Positions 18,525-27,164 of a DNA stretch of 64,000 nt are shown here, piece after piece (position 1 is the first letter of the stretch; every line of letters begins with the position of its first letter). Where the stretch lies: positions 1 to 64,000 of the forward strand of contig JBEKBH010000018.1 in assembly GCA_050015495.1 (NCBI GenBank), given 5' to 3'. A program made the translations under genes and the position numbers. The stretch is from Palsa-1439 sp050015495 (GTDB lineage: Bacteria > Verrucomicrobiota > Verrucomicrobiia > Palsa-1439). The notes under the pieces were generated by a model that saw nothing but the letters and a program-made list of their open reading frames with translations, had not been told where the DNA came from and made no database searches.

Positions 18525-19052
18525 ACACTTGCCTCCCTTTTTATACTCCGATGCTAACAGTCTATCCCACAACCCGTCTACTTAGCGGACCGGATTATGC
18601 CTCAACGGTATGAATCGACATTTCCCATATGACCTACGGCCCGCGACCATCGTGGGCCATTCAGTTTTATTGGCCGGCATTTTATCCTCTCCGACAGTAC
18701 TATCAAGCCTTTTTGCGGCTCCAAGACCGGTTTGCTGACTTTGGGGGAGACAGTTTCTGCCCGCCAGTCCTTGGGGTCCAGCGAATCATTTGTTTGGTAT
18801 CATCCTAGCAGTCTCCGGTAGACATCTCGTCAACGTGCTGGCGAAGCGCGTCTGGCGTCTGCTGTTGTTCCTGTACGGGGCTGAGCGGCTTCCGTAGCTG
18901 CGACCGAAACCGACAGCCATTTGCGGTGTTCAATTCTAGACAGCGTCCAGTGAGCAAGGAGATGGCGCGGTTATGGGGATCTTCGATGATGCCGACTTCA
19001 ATTCTTGCGGCATCGTGAACATTCTGTCATAACTGGAGTCCAAGGAAGTGGC
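18525..19052. other. intergenic region, nothing firmly recognised
   Basis: About 530 bases between divergent genes. A 19-codon frame at about 18974 preceded by AAGGAG is the only micro-ORF with a ribosome binding site, but it matches nothing I know. No repeat, RNA gene or terminator is evident. It should hold the promoters for the TPR operon and the small membrane protein. Confidence 0.4.
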
Positions 19053-21566
19053 ATGAGGAGGGGATACATCATTCTCGCGGTGTTGTTGGCCGGCGGCGAG
19101 ATGTGTCGCGCCGCGGCGGCAACGCCGGACGAGGCGCGGTCCTACCGCGTCGCGGAAGCCGCGTTCAAAGACGGACTCAACGACCTGGCCGAACGACAAT
19201 TTGCCGAGTACCTGGCGCAATTCCCCGATTCGGACCGCGCCGATGGCGTGGTGCTGGACCTGGCGCAAGCGCAGTTGAATCAAGGCAAATGGGAAGCCGC
19301 GGTCAAGACGCTGCAGGATGCACTGGCCAAATGGCCCACCGAGAGGCGTCCCGATGGTTTTCGGTTCTGGCTGGCGGAAGCGCTGTCACGGGGCGAACGC
19401 TACATCGAGGCCGAGCAGCGGTATTCGGAGGTCATCGAAAAATATCCCCACAGCGCCTATCGGCCACAGGCCCTGTACGGCCTCGCATTCAGCCGGTTCA
19501 AGCTCGGTCATTTCAACCCGGCGATGCAGGCGCTGGACGAGTTGGACAAGCTCGGCCCCAAAGTGGACCTCGCGCAGGAAGGCGAACTCCTCCGCGGCCA
19601 GGTCCATCTTGCACTCCAGCAGTTTGACAAAGCGGAAGCCGTACTCGCCACCGTCGTCAAGAAGTATCCGAATACGCGCGCGGCGTTTCGCGCCGATATC
19701 TGGCTGGGGGAATCCCTCTCGCAACGGAAGCAGGCGGACGAAGCGCTCAAGCGCTACGGGGCGGTCATCGATTCTTACAAGTCCAGCCCCAACAAACCCG
19801 TGACGGGCGAACTGGCCGCCAAGGCCTGGCGCGGCGAAGGGTGGGTGTATTGGGGGAAGCAAAAATTCAATGATGCCGCCCAGTCGTTTGCCCAGGCACT
19901 GGCGCTGACGCAGGACCGCGGGCTGAAGCGTGAGGCAATGCTCAAGCTCGGCGAATCCTACGTCCGGGCCGGACAGTTGGCGGATGGCGTGGCGAAATTG
20001 AAGGCGTACCTGCAATCGACACCGAACGATCCCCTGGCCGATGAAATTCAGATGACGATTGGCGATCTGCTGTTTAGCAGCAACGATTTCACCAACGCCC
20101 TGCCGGAATATACCAACCTGATCGACAAGTATCCGCAGAGCGCTCTGGTGGCCAAAGCCAATCTCGATGCGGGCTGGTGCGCGTGGAAGCTCGATAAGAT
20201 GTCCGACGCGCTTCCGTATCTCCGTCAAGCCGCCGCGCTCGCCACGGATCCTGCCATTGCTGCCGAGGCGCTGTTCAAGACGGGGGACGCCGAGTTCGCC
20301 CTGGGCCAGTACGCCGATGCGATTGGGGATTACCAGCGCCTGATCAGCACATATCCCGAAACCAAGCTGCTCGACCGCGCCATGTTCCAGCTCGGTCAGG
20401 CGTACCAACGCACGCATAACGGCGAGGCGGCGGTCCACGTGTTCGAGTCGCTCGTGCAACAGTTCCCCAACAGCGCGCACGCCGCCGAATCGCAGTTCAG
20501 CATCGGAGTGATCGACGGCGGCCTCGGCAGGGAATCGGATGCCCGGGCCGCTTTTGGAGTGGTGGTGACGAACTATCCCCAGACTGAATGGGCGGCCAAG
20601 GCCGGTCTGGCCATCGGCGAATCGTTCAAGCGCGAGGGCAAGTATGACGACGCGGCGGTCGAATTCGAAAAACTGATCGCCACCGCGCCCGATACCGAGC
20701 TGGGACAGCGCGCATTTTACAATCGCGGCTGGTGCTACGCGCTGAAAGGGCAGCCGGAGAAAACGCTCGCGGACTTCAATGAGTTCCTGAAGAAATTTCC
20801 CCAGTCCGTCCTCGCGCCGGACATCCAGTTTTGGGTGGCCAGTTACTACATGAAGCAAAAGGATTACATCAAGGCGCAGGAGCAGTTCCAATTGCTCGTC
20901 AAGAACTACGCCGGCAGCCAGGGGGCCGACACCGCGCAGTACATGGCCGGGCGCGCCGCCTATCTGCGCCAGGATTACACGACTGCCATTGAATTGTACG
21001 AGGCGCTGTTGAAGAATTTTCCCGACTCCGGGTTGCGTTGCGACGCCCGGTTCGGGGAAGGCGACGCGCTGAGTGAACTCAACAAGTTTGGCGACGCGCT
21101 GCTCGTATTCGATGCGCTGACCAAGGATTTTCCCGATTGCTATCTCCTGTCCGAGGCGTATGGACGCAAAGGGGACATGCAATTCACGCTGGGTCGCTTT
21201 GAGGAGGCCATCCCGAGTTATCGGCGTGCGTTGGACGCCGCGCGGGAGGGCGACCCGGTGCTACGCAACCAGTTGTACTACGACATTGGCCGGTCGTTCG
21301 AGAAGGCGACGAAACTGGAGGATGCGTTTGAATGGTACAGCAAGGCGGTGTATGAAGAAGCGGCCGCGCCGGACCCGAACGCGCCGCCCGAGCGTTTCTG
21401 GATGTGCAAGGCGGGTCTGGCCGCTGGTGGAATCAAGGAGCAGCGTCAACAATGGCGCGATGCCATTATTCTCTACCAGAAACTCGTGGGACTGTGTCCC
21501 GATATGAAACCGTTGCTCGAGGAGCGCGTTCGCAAGCTGCGCGTCGAGCATTTGATCCTGTTCTGA
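19053..21566 (+). CDS. exported tetratricopeptide-repeat protein
   Basis: An 837-residue exported protein: signal peptide (RRGYIILAVLLAGGEMCRAAAA), then about twenty TPR units across the whole length (for example YRVAEAAFKDGLNDLAERQFAEYL). Many units have the YbgF/BamD-type spacing ending in F/Y-P-x-S, as in KYPHSAYRPQALYGLA and QFPNSAHAAESQFSIG. Such proteins scaffold envelope complexes or outer-membrane machinery. The ExbB, ExbD and TonB-like genes follow within 65 bases and on the same strand, so this is probably their periplasmic partner. ATG 19053 is preferred over the upstream frame opening at 19005 because AAGGAAG precedes it and the signal peptide begins there. Confidence 0.88.
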   Translation: MRRGYIILAVLLAGGEMCRAAAATPDEARSYRVAEAAFKDGLNDLAERQFAEYLAQFPDSDRADGVVLDLAQAQLNQGKWEAAVKTLQDALAKWPTERRPDGFRFWLAEALSRGERYIEAEQRYSEVIEKYPHSAYRPQALYGLAFSRFKLGHFNPAMQALDELDKLGPKVDLAQEGELLRGQVHLALQQFDKAEAVLATVVKKYPNTRAAFRADIWLGESLSQRKQADEALKRYGAVIDSYKSSPNKPVTGELAAKAWRGEGWVYWGKQKFNDAAQSFAQALALTQDRGLKREAMLKLGESYVRAGQLADGVAKLKAYLQSTPNDPLADEIQMTIGDLLFSSNDFTNALPEYTNLIDKYPQSALVAKANLDAGWCAWKLDKMSDALPYLRQAAALATDPAIAAEALFKTGDAEFALGQYADAIGDYQRLISTYPETKLLDRAMFQLGQAYQRTHNGEAAVHVFESLVQQFPNSAHAAESQFSIGVIDGGLGRESDARAAFGVVVTNYPQTEWAAKAGLAIGESFKREGKYDDAAVEFEKLIATAPDTELGQRAFYNRGWCYALKGQPEKTLADFNEFLKKFPQSVLAPDIQFWVASYYMKQKDYIKAQEQFQLLVKNYAGSQGADTAQYMAGRAAYLRQDYTTAIELYEALLKNFPDSGLRCDARFGEGDALSELNKFGDALLVFDALTKDFPDCYLLSEAYGRKGDMQFTLGRFEEAIPSYRRALDAAREGDPVLRNQLYYDIGRSFEKATKLEDAFEWYSKAVYEEAAAPDPNAPPERFWMCKAGLAAGGIKEQRQQWRDAIILYQKLVGLCPDMKPLLEERVRKLRVEHLILF

Positions 21567-21629
21567 GCACGCAACTTGCTCGGTTTGGCGTTGAAACTGT
21601 GGCATAACTGGGGTAAGCAAAGGTAAGAC

Positions 21630-22274
21630 ATGCTGACGATTATGGCAAAAGGCGGGCCGTTGATGTGGTTCATCCTCATCTGCGCCATTGGGGCGATTGC
21701 GATATTTTTAGAGCGGCTGTTCCATTACCACCGCGCGCAGATTCATACGAACGATTTCGTGAATGGCATCCTGAACTCCCTCAAGCACGGCAATGTCAAG
21801 GAGGCCATCGACACCTGCCGGGACACCGCTGGCCCGGTGGCGCAGGTGGTCATGGCGGCGGTGCTCAACCACGATCGATCACGCGACGAGATTCGGGAGG
21901 CCGTCCAGGACACAGCCCGCACGGAAGTGACGCGCCTCGAGCGCCACCTGCCCGTGCTCGTGACCATTGCCCAGATCGCGCCGTTGATCGGCTTTCTCGG
22001 CACGGTGTGGGGCATGATCCGGGTGTTCATGGTGATCGAGATCACCCAGGCGACCACGGCCGGACAACTCGCGGGTGGCGTCTGGCAGGCGTTGCTGACG
22101 ACAGCCGGCGGGCTGGTCGTGGCGATTCCCAGTTACATCGCGTATAACTATCTTGTCAGTCGTGTGCAGAATCTGGTGCTCGACATGGAGAAGGCCGCCA
22201 ACGAGACGGTCCAGTATCTCGCCCGCAAAGAAGAAGGCGGCGAACAGTCGGCGAAGGTGGTGGAGATGCGATGA
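21630..22274 (+). CDS. MotA/TolQ/ExbB proton channel protein
   Basis: Inner-membrane proton channel subunit, 214 residues. Three membrane segments: GGPLMWFILICAIGAIAIFLE near the N-terminus, LPVLVTIAQIAPLIGFLGTVWGMI in the middle and VWQALLTTAGGLVVAIPSYIAYN. The conserved block APLIGFLGTVWGMIRVF and the later TTAGGLVVAIP are diagnostic. It couples the proton-motive force to an ExbD/TolR and TonB/TolA-like partner, encoded next. Whether it belongs to Tol-Pal or a TonB system cannot be decided: there is no tolB or pal here, and the downstream gene is only weakly TonB-like. Confidence 0.94.
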   Translation: MLTIMAKGGPLMWFILICAIGAIAIFLERLFHYHRAQIHTNDFVNGILNSLKHGNVKEAIDTCRDTAGPVAQVVMAAVLNHDRSRDEIREAVQDTARTEVTRLERHLPVLVTIAQIAPLIGFLGTVWGMIRVFMVIEITQATTAGQLAGGVWQALLTTAGGLVVAIPSYIAYNYLVSRVQNLVLDMEKAANETVQYLARKEEGGEQSAKVVEMR

Positions 22275-22699
22275 CGTTCAAAACGCACTGCCAGATGTCC
22301 AAAGGGATGGTGGATCCCGCGCCATTGGTGAACGTGGTGTTCTTGCTCCTGCTGTTTTTCGTCCTCAATTCGTCCCTCGTGATGCAATCGGGCTTCGGCG
22401 TATCACTGCCGGCGGCGGGGATGACACCGTTAACCGGCAACTTCCAAACCCTCGTTGTCACCGCGGCCCGGGACGATCTGCTCTTTTTCAACGATCAACC
22501 GATCTCCATCGATAAGTTGGAGCAGGCGTTACGCGAGGCTGTCCAACAAACCCGGGTACGCGAGTTGATCATCAAGGCCGATAAGCAGATCTCTATTGGG
22601 ACCGAGACGGAGATCATGAGCGCCGCGAATCGGGCGGGCATTACGACGGTCAACATGGCCGCGCGCCCGGAGGGGCCCGCGGCGAGCCCGGCGAACTGA
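22271..22699 (+). CDS. ExbD/TolR family protein
   Basis: A 142-residue biopolymer transport subunit, overlapping the ExbB-like gene by four bases (ATGA). One N-terminal membrane segment (APLVNVVFLLLLFFVLNSSLV) carries the family's pattern after MVDPAP; the canonical Asp of ExbD/TolR at the start of this helix is replaced by the D-P-A-P-L-V-N context with Asp17 just ahead of it. The periplasmic part ends with ELIIKADKQISIGTETEIMSAANRAGI, the conserved ExbD C-terminal motif. Confidence 0.92.
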   Translation: MTFKTHCQMSKGMVDPAPLVNVVFLLLLFFVLNSSLVMQSGFGVSLPAAGMTPLTGNFQTLVVTAARDDLLFFNDQPISIDKLEQALREAVQQTRVRELIIKADKQISIGTETEIMSAANRAGITTVNMAARPEGPAASPAN

Positions 22700-23518
22700 G
22701 TGGCCATGAGGCGCGTTCCCAAGCTGTCCTTCGCGCAAGGGCAACTGATGCTGTGGATTCTGGCCGGGTCCATCGTGGCGTTCGGGGCGATGTTTCTTTT
22801 CTTCCGGGTTTCCGGCGTTTCGCTGACTGCGGCTGCTCGCGAAGTTCCTCGTATCAATTTTATGCCGGCGCCCCGTCAGGATCCTTTGTTGGTGGCCGAA
22901 CCCGCTTACGTCGTTGCCGACGTATTCGACCCGAGCCTGATGTCGTTACCCAGTTCGCACGGCTTTTCCGAGCACCTGTGGGCGCGGAGGATCGAGGCCA
23001 GTCAGCGCGATTTGGGTTGGAACCAACAGCCGGCGTTTCTGGGTGTCACGGCTCCGGGTGCGCCACTGCCGCTGCTGCAGCCGGTGCCGGTCGATGCAGC
23101 CGTACTGACAGCAGCGGAGAAGACCCCGGCGCTTTCCGAGGAGTCGAACGACGACGAGCCGCTTGGGCTGCCGATCTCGGTCAATCGATCCGTCTACCGG
23201 GTGCTCGGGGCGTTGGAGAATCGAAGTGTCGCATCGGAACCATCCCTACCGACGATCAATAGCGCCGTGCCCCTCACGCCCACCCAAATTCGTGTCGGTG
23301 TCAACCCGGATGGTCTGGTTCTCTACACGCTGGTGGATCGGTCCAGCGGGGATGATGGCGTGGACGCTCAAGCCCTGGACATCGCGCGGCAGTTTCGTTT
23401 CGAAGCCGAGCACGTCAGCGGCGCGCCCCCGCTGACCTGGGGCGTCTTGCGGTTTCTCTGGGCGACCCAGCTGCCGTCGGTGACCAATAGCGACACAGCA
23501 GCGTCATCGCGGCATTGA
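22700..23518 (+). CDS. TonB-like single-pass envelope protein
   Basis: A 272-residue protein with one N-terminal membrane helix (LMLWILAGSIVAFGAMFLFF) and a long proline-rich periplasmic region. The last 70 residues (TQIRVGVNPDGLVLYTLVDRSSGDDGVDAQALDIARQFRFE) resemble the TonB C-terminal fold, where V-x-x-DG-x-V and A-x-x-x-A-x-x-x-x-F are recurrent. GTG 22700 directly follows the ExbD stop; ATG 22706 is equally possible. By position it is the energy-transducing partner of the ExbB/ExbD pair, linking it to the TPR protein or an outer-membrane target. This assignment rests on context and weak similarity. Confidence 0.72.
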   Translation: MAMRRVPKLSFAQGQLMLWILAGSIVAFGAMFLFFRVSGVSLTAAAREVPRINFMPAPRQDPLLVAEPAYVVADVFDPSLMSLPSSHGFSEHLWARRIEASQRDLGWNQQPAFLGVTAPGAPLPLLQPVPVDAAVLTAAEKTPALSEESNDDEPLGLPISVNRSVYRVLGALENRSVASEPSLPTINSAVPLTPTQIRVGVNPDGLVLYTLVDRSSGDDGVDAQALDIARQFRFEAEHVSGAPPLTWGVLRFLWATQLPSVTNSDTAASSRH

Positions 23519-23711
23519 AGTGCCTCGACTCCGGCCAGTCTTTTTTCCCAACTTCTTGCTCACTTGAGGATTGTCTTGGTTCCCGCCGGTCTGTATGAAT
23601 GAGAGTGCGAGAGGGGGCGCGGTCCCGAATTTCATCGGGGCCAGCGAATACGCCCGCCAAAACCGAAAGACAAGGCAGTTGACCGTCTGAAAAGCATGGA
23701 GGTTTTCCACC

Positions 23712-24875
23712 ATGGGCATGTGGATTGGAAGAAATCGTAAGGCCCGCGTTACCTACGGATTCGACGAGATTGCGTTGGTGCCGGGATCGTTCACCATTAA
23801 CCCCAACGAAGTGGACACGAGCTTCCAACTCGGCCCGCACAAAATCACCGTGCCCATCATGGCCAGCGCCATGGACGGCGTCGTCGACGTAAGGTTTGCC
23901 ATCGCGATGGGCAAACTCGGTGGCGTCGCTGTGCTCAACCTCGAAGGCGTGCAAACACGCTACAAAAACCCCGAGGAAGTCCTCGACAAGATCGTCAACA
24001 CGGGCAAGGAAGAGGCGACACACCTTCTTCAGCGGATCTACACCGAACCGATTCAGGAAGAGCTCGTGGCCGCCCGTGTCAAGGAGATCAAGGACGCTGG
24101 CGTGTTGTGCGCGGTCAGTTCGATCCCGCAACGGGCCGAGCGTTTCGGCGCGATTGCCCAGGAAGCCGGTGCCGACATCTTCGTGGTGCAATCAACCGTT
24201 TCCACGGCGCGCCATATTTCCAGCGAGTACAAGACGCTTGATCTCGCCGCGTTCTGCAAGGCCATGCGAATCCCCGTGATCATCGGCAATTGCGTGACCT
24301 ACGATGTGACATTGGAACTGATGCAGTGCGGACCGGCGGGCCTGCTCATCGGCGTTGGCCCGGGCGCGGCCTGCACGACCCGCGGCGTGCTCGGACTGGG
24401 CGTGCCGCAGGTCACGGCGACGGTCGATTGCGCCGCGGCGCGCGATTACCATTTCAAGAACAACGGAAAATACGTGCCGATCATTACCGATGGCGGCATG
24501 AGCAAGGGCGGCGATATCTGCAAGGCGTTCGCTTGCGGGGCGGACGCCGTCATGATCGGCAGCGCATTCGCCCGCGCCAAGGAAGCGCCGGGCAAAGGAT
24601 TCCATTGGGGGATGGCCACGCCCCACGCCAACCTGCCGCGCGGGACGCGCATCCGCGTCGGCGTGACGGGCACGCTCAAGCAGATCCTCTTCGGCCCCGC
24701 CGACCTCGATGATGGCTCGCAAAACCTCGTCGGCGCGCTGGCGACCTGCATGGGCAACGTGGGAGCGCGCAGCATCCGCGAGTTTCAGGAGACCGAAATC
24801 ATCATTGCCCCCGCCATCAAGACCGAAGGCAAGGTTTTCCAGACCGTTCAGGGCGTCGGCATGGGCAGTAAGTGA
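23712..24875 (+). CDS. guaB3: GuaB3 family IMP dehydrogenase
   Basis: A 387-residue TIM-barrel enzyme of the IMPDH/GMPR superfamily, GuaB3 subgroup, which lacks the CBS domains of classical GuaB. The catalytic loop GVGPGAACTTRGVLGLG has Cys near residue 221; the phosphate-binding site IITDGGMSKGGDICKAF and the flap region SAFARAKEAPG follow. The N-terminal MASAMDGVVD matches the substrate site. It oxidises IMP to XMP with NAD, the first step to GMP, and guaA lies 585 bases downstream with one gene between. The start follows GGAGG at 23698. Confidence 0.93.
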   Translation: MGMWIGRNRKARVTYGFDEIALVPGSFTINPNEVDTSFQLGPHKITVPIMASAMDGVVDVRFAIAMGKLGGVAVLNLEGVQTRYKNPEEVLDKIVNTGKEEATHLLQRIYTEPIQEELVAARVKEIKDAGVLCAVSSIPQRAERFGAIAQEAGADIFVVQSTVSTARHISSEYKTLDLAAFCKAMRIPVIIGNCVTYDVTLELMQCGPAGLLIGVGPGAACTTRGVLGLGVPQVTATVDCAAARDYHFKNNGKYVPIITDGGMSKGGDICKAFACGADAVMIGSAFARAKEAPGKGFHWGMATPHANLPRGTRIRVGVTGTLKQILFGPADLDDGSQNLVGALATCMGNVGARSIREFQETEIIIAPAIKTEGKVFQTVQGVGMGSK

Positions 24876-24878
24876 CCT

Positions 24879-25463
24879 ATGCCTGATAAAGACTCCATAA
24901 TCCCGATCGAACGGGTTGAGCAGTGCATTTATGTGATTCGTGGGCAAAAGGTGATCCTCGACGCGGATTTGGCGCGCATCTACGGTGTCAGCACTGCGAG
25001 GCTCAATCAACAAGTCCGCCGCAATCGGAAGAAGTTTCCCCCTGATTTCGTGTTTGAGTTGACGCGCGAAGAATTCGACAACTTGATGTTGCATTTTGCA
25101 ACATCAAGTTCCGGCTATGGCGGGCGGCGTAAATTGCCCCTCGCATTTACCGAGCACGGGGCCATCATGACCGCGACGGTGCTAAACAGCCCGCAGGCGG
25201 TGCTGATGAGTGTACTCGTCGTCCGCGCCTTCGTGCAAATGCGTGAGACGTTTGCCAACCATCACGAATTGGTCCGCCAGTTCGTGGAATTGGAGCGTCG
25301 CCTGACCGGCCACGACGTCGCCATCCGCCATCTCTTTGATGTGATTCGCCAACTGCTCGGTCCGCCGGAGTCCAAGCCCGAACTGCCGAGAAGACAAATT
25401 GGTTTCACCGTGCGGGAACGCAAAGCGGTCTACCGCGACAAGAGGAGAAAGGCAGCGAGATGA
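24879..25463 (+). CDS. ORF6N domain-containing protein inside the gua operon
   Basis: A 194-residue ORF6N protein, paralogous to that at 2102: IPIERVEQCIYVIRGQKVILDADLARIYGV, QQVRRNRKKFPPDFVFELT, then LAFTEHGAIMTATVLNSPQAV and the C-terminal block IGFTVRERKAVYRDKRRK. It starts three bases after the guaB3 stop and its own stop overlaps the guaA start (ATGA), so it is translationally coupled to guaA. ORF6N is a DNA-binding module of phage antirepressors and bacterial regulators. Its insertion inside a purine operon without breaking the operon is unusual. A direct role in GMP synthesis is not implied by the sequence. Confidence 0.88.
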   Translation: MPDKDSIIPIERVEQCIYVIRGQKVILDADLARIYGVSTARLNQQVRRNRKKFPPDFVFELTREEFDNLMLHFATSSSGYGGRRKLPLAFTEHGAIMTATVLNSPQAVLMSVLVVRAFVQMRETFANHHELVRQFVELERRLTGHDVAIRHLFDVIRQLLGPPESKPELPRRQIGFTVRERKAVYRDKRRKAAR

Positions 25464-27013
25464 CCGATGTCAAACATATGGAGCAAATCGTCATTCTCGA
25501 TTTCGGGTCGCAATACACCCAGGTGATTGCCCGGCGGATTCGGGAGTGCCGGGTCTTCTCGCAAATCCTGCGGTTTGACACCTCGGCGGCAAAACTCGCG
25601 GCCCTCAAGCCGCGCGGCCTGATCCTCAGCGGCGGACCCGCCAGCGTGTATGGCAAAGGCGCGCCGCATGGTGACCCGGCGATCTGGAACCTCGGCATTC
25701 CGGTCCTCGGTATCTGTTATGGAATGCAATTGATGGCGCATCAACTCGGTGGCCGGGTCGAAAAAGGTGACAAACGCGAGTACGGCCACGCGGAAGTCGA
25801 GATCACGGGGGATTCCCCCCTGTTCGCGACGATGGATTCCCGCCAACAGGTGTGGATGAGCCACGGCGACAAAATGACGAAAGTACCCGCAGGCTTCGTC
25901 TCCGTCGCGCACAGCCAAAACTCACCCTACGCGGCGATCGCCCATCCGACGCGCGGACACTTCGGCCTGCAATTTCATCCCGAAGTCCATCACACGCCCA
26001 ACGGGAAGCAGATCATCTCGAACTTCGTCCACGGCGTCTGCGGATGCGGCCGGAATTGGACGATGAAATCGTTCATCGACCACACCGTGGAAGAGATTCG
26101 CACCACGGTGGGGCCAGACCGCGTGATTCTCGGGTTGTCGGGCGGGGTGGATTCCAGTGTGGCGGCGGCGCTCATTCACAGGGCGATCGGCAATCAACTC
26201 ACCTGCGTATTTGTCAACAACGGCCTGCTTCGCAAAGCCGAAGCGGACGGCGTGCGGCAGGTATTTGGCCGTAACCTGCACATCAAATTGCACTACGAGG
26301 ACGCCACCGGCGTGTTTCTGCGCAAGCTGCGTGGCGTGACCGATCCCGAGCGGAAACGCAAGATCATCGGCCGCACGTTCGTCGAGGTGTTCCAGCGGGC
26401 GACGAAGAAAGCCGGGGCGGCGCGGTTCCTGGCCCAGGGCACGACGTATCCCGACGTGATCGAGAGCGTTTCTATCGCGGGCAACCCCGCGGCCATGATC
26501 AAGTCCCACCACAATGTCGGTGGCTTGCCCAAGAATATGAAATTTGAATTGCTCGAACCGCTTCGGGCGCTGTTCAAGGATGAAGTTCGAGAAGTTGGCG
26601 CGCAACTCGGCCTGCCGCGGGAAGTCGTCTGGCGTCAGCCATTCCCCGGGCCTGGCTTGGCCGTGCGCATTCTGGGCGCCGTCACCCCGCAACGCCTCCA
26701 AATCCTTCGCGAGGCGGATTGGGTGGTCATCGATGAGATGAAGAAGGCCGACCTCTATTACAAGATCTGGCAGACGTTTGCCGTGCTGCTGCCGGTGAAG
26801 ACCGTGGGCGTGATGGGCGACGAGCGGACGTATGACAACGTGGTCGCCATCCGCGCCGTGGAAAGCGTCGACGGCATGACCGCCGATTGGGTGCGGCTGC
26901 CGTACGATCTTCTCGCGCGGCTTTCCACCCGTATCATCAATGAAGTCAAGGGCGTCAACCGCGTTTGTTTCGACATCTCCAGCAAGCCTCCCAGCACCAT
27001 CGAGTGGGAGTGA
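25460..27013 (+). CDS. guaA: GMP synthase (glutamine-hydrolysing)
   Basis: Converts XMP, ATP and glutamine to GMP; 517 residues, the normal length. N-terminal class I amidotransferase: IVILDFGSQYTQVIARRIRE, nucleophile Cys near residue 86 in GICYGMQLMAH, and the His/Glu of LQFHPEVHHT. The ATP-pyrophosphatase domain has the P-loop LSGGVDSS near residue 226. The C-terminal dimerisation domain ends with the family's VNRVCFDISSKPPSTIEWE. ATG 25460 overlaps the ORF6N stop; a second ATG seven residues in (MEQIVILDFG) is an alternative. Confidence 0.97.
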   Translation: MTDVKHMEQIVILDFGSQYTQVIARRIRECRVFSQILRFDTSAAKLAALKPRGLILSGGPASVYGKGAPHGDPAIWNLGIPVLGICYGMQLMAHQLGGRVEKGDKREYGHAEVEITGDSPLFATMDSRQQVWMSHGDKMTKVPAGFVSVAHSQNSPYAAIAHPTRGHFGLQFHPEVHHTPNGKQIISNFVHGVCGCGRNWTMKSFIDHTVEEIRTTVGPDRVILGLSGGVDSSVAAALIHRAIGNQLTCVFVNNGLLRKAEADGVRQVFGRNLHIKLHYEDATGVFLRKLRGVTDPERKRKIIGRTFVEVFQRATKKAGAARFLAQGTTYPDVIESVSIAGNPAAMIKSHHNVGGLPKNMKFELLEPLRALFKDEVREVGAQLGLPREVVWRQPFPGPGLAVRILGAVTPQRLQILREADWVVIDEMKKADLYYKIWQTFAVLLPVKTVGVMGDERTYDNVVAIRAVESVDGMTADWVRLPYDLLARLSTRIINEVKGVNRVCFDISSKPPSTIEWE

Positions 27014-27133
27014 CGGGGGATGGCTAATGGCTGATAGTTGATGGGGATGGGGTGGAAGATCGAGCCACTGATTCGCACGGATGGCCACGGGTTTTTCACC
27101 ACGAGAAGCCCCATGAACTTCCCCTTGAAAACG

Positions 27134-27153
27134 GCTCGCGAGGAGCCGCGAGC
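27134..27153. terminator. possible bidirectional terminator hairpin
   Basis: GCTCGCG and CGCGAGC form a perfect seven-base stem with a six-base loop, between the convergent ends of guaA and the FRG gene. There is no T tract on the plus side, so termination is uncertain. Confidence 0.35.
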
Positions 27154-27164
27154 AGCAAATGTGG

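Noticed and set aside
18974..19033. Micro-ORF with AAGGAG upstream, reading MGIFDDADFNSCG...
   Set aside because: Only 19 codons and unrecognised; a leader peptide for the TPR operon is possible but unsupported.
23519..23711. Possible purine riboswitch upstream of guaB3
   Set aside because: The conserved loop sequences of a purine riboswitch are absent; only a plain ribosome binding site is seen.
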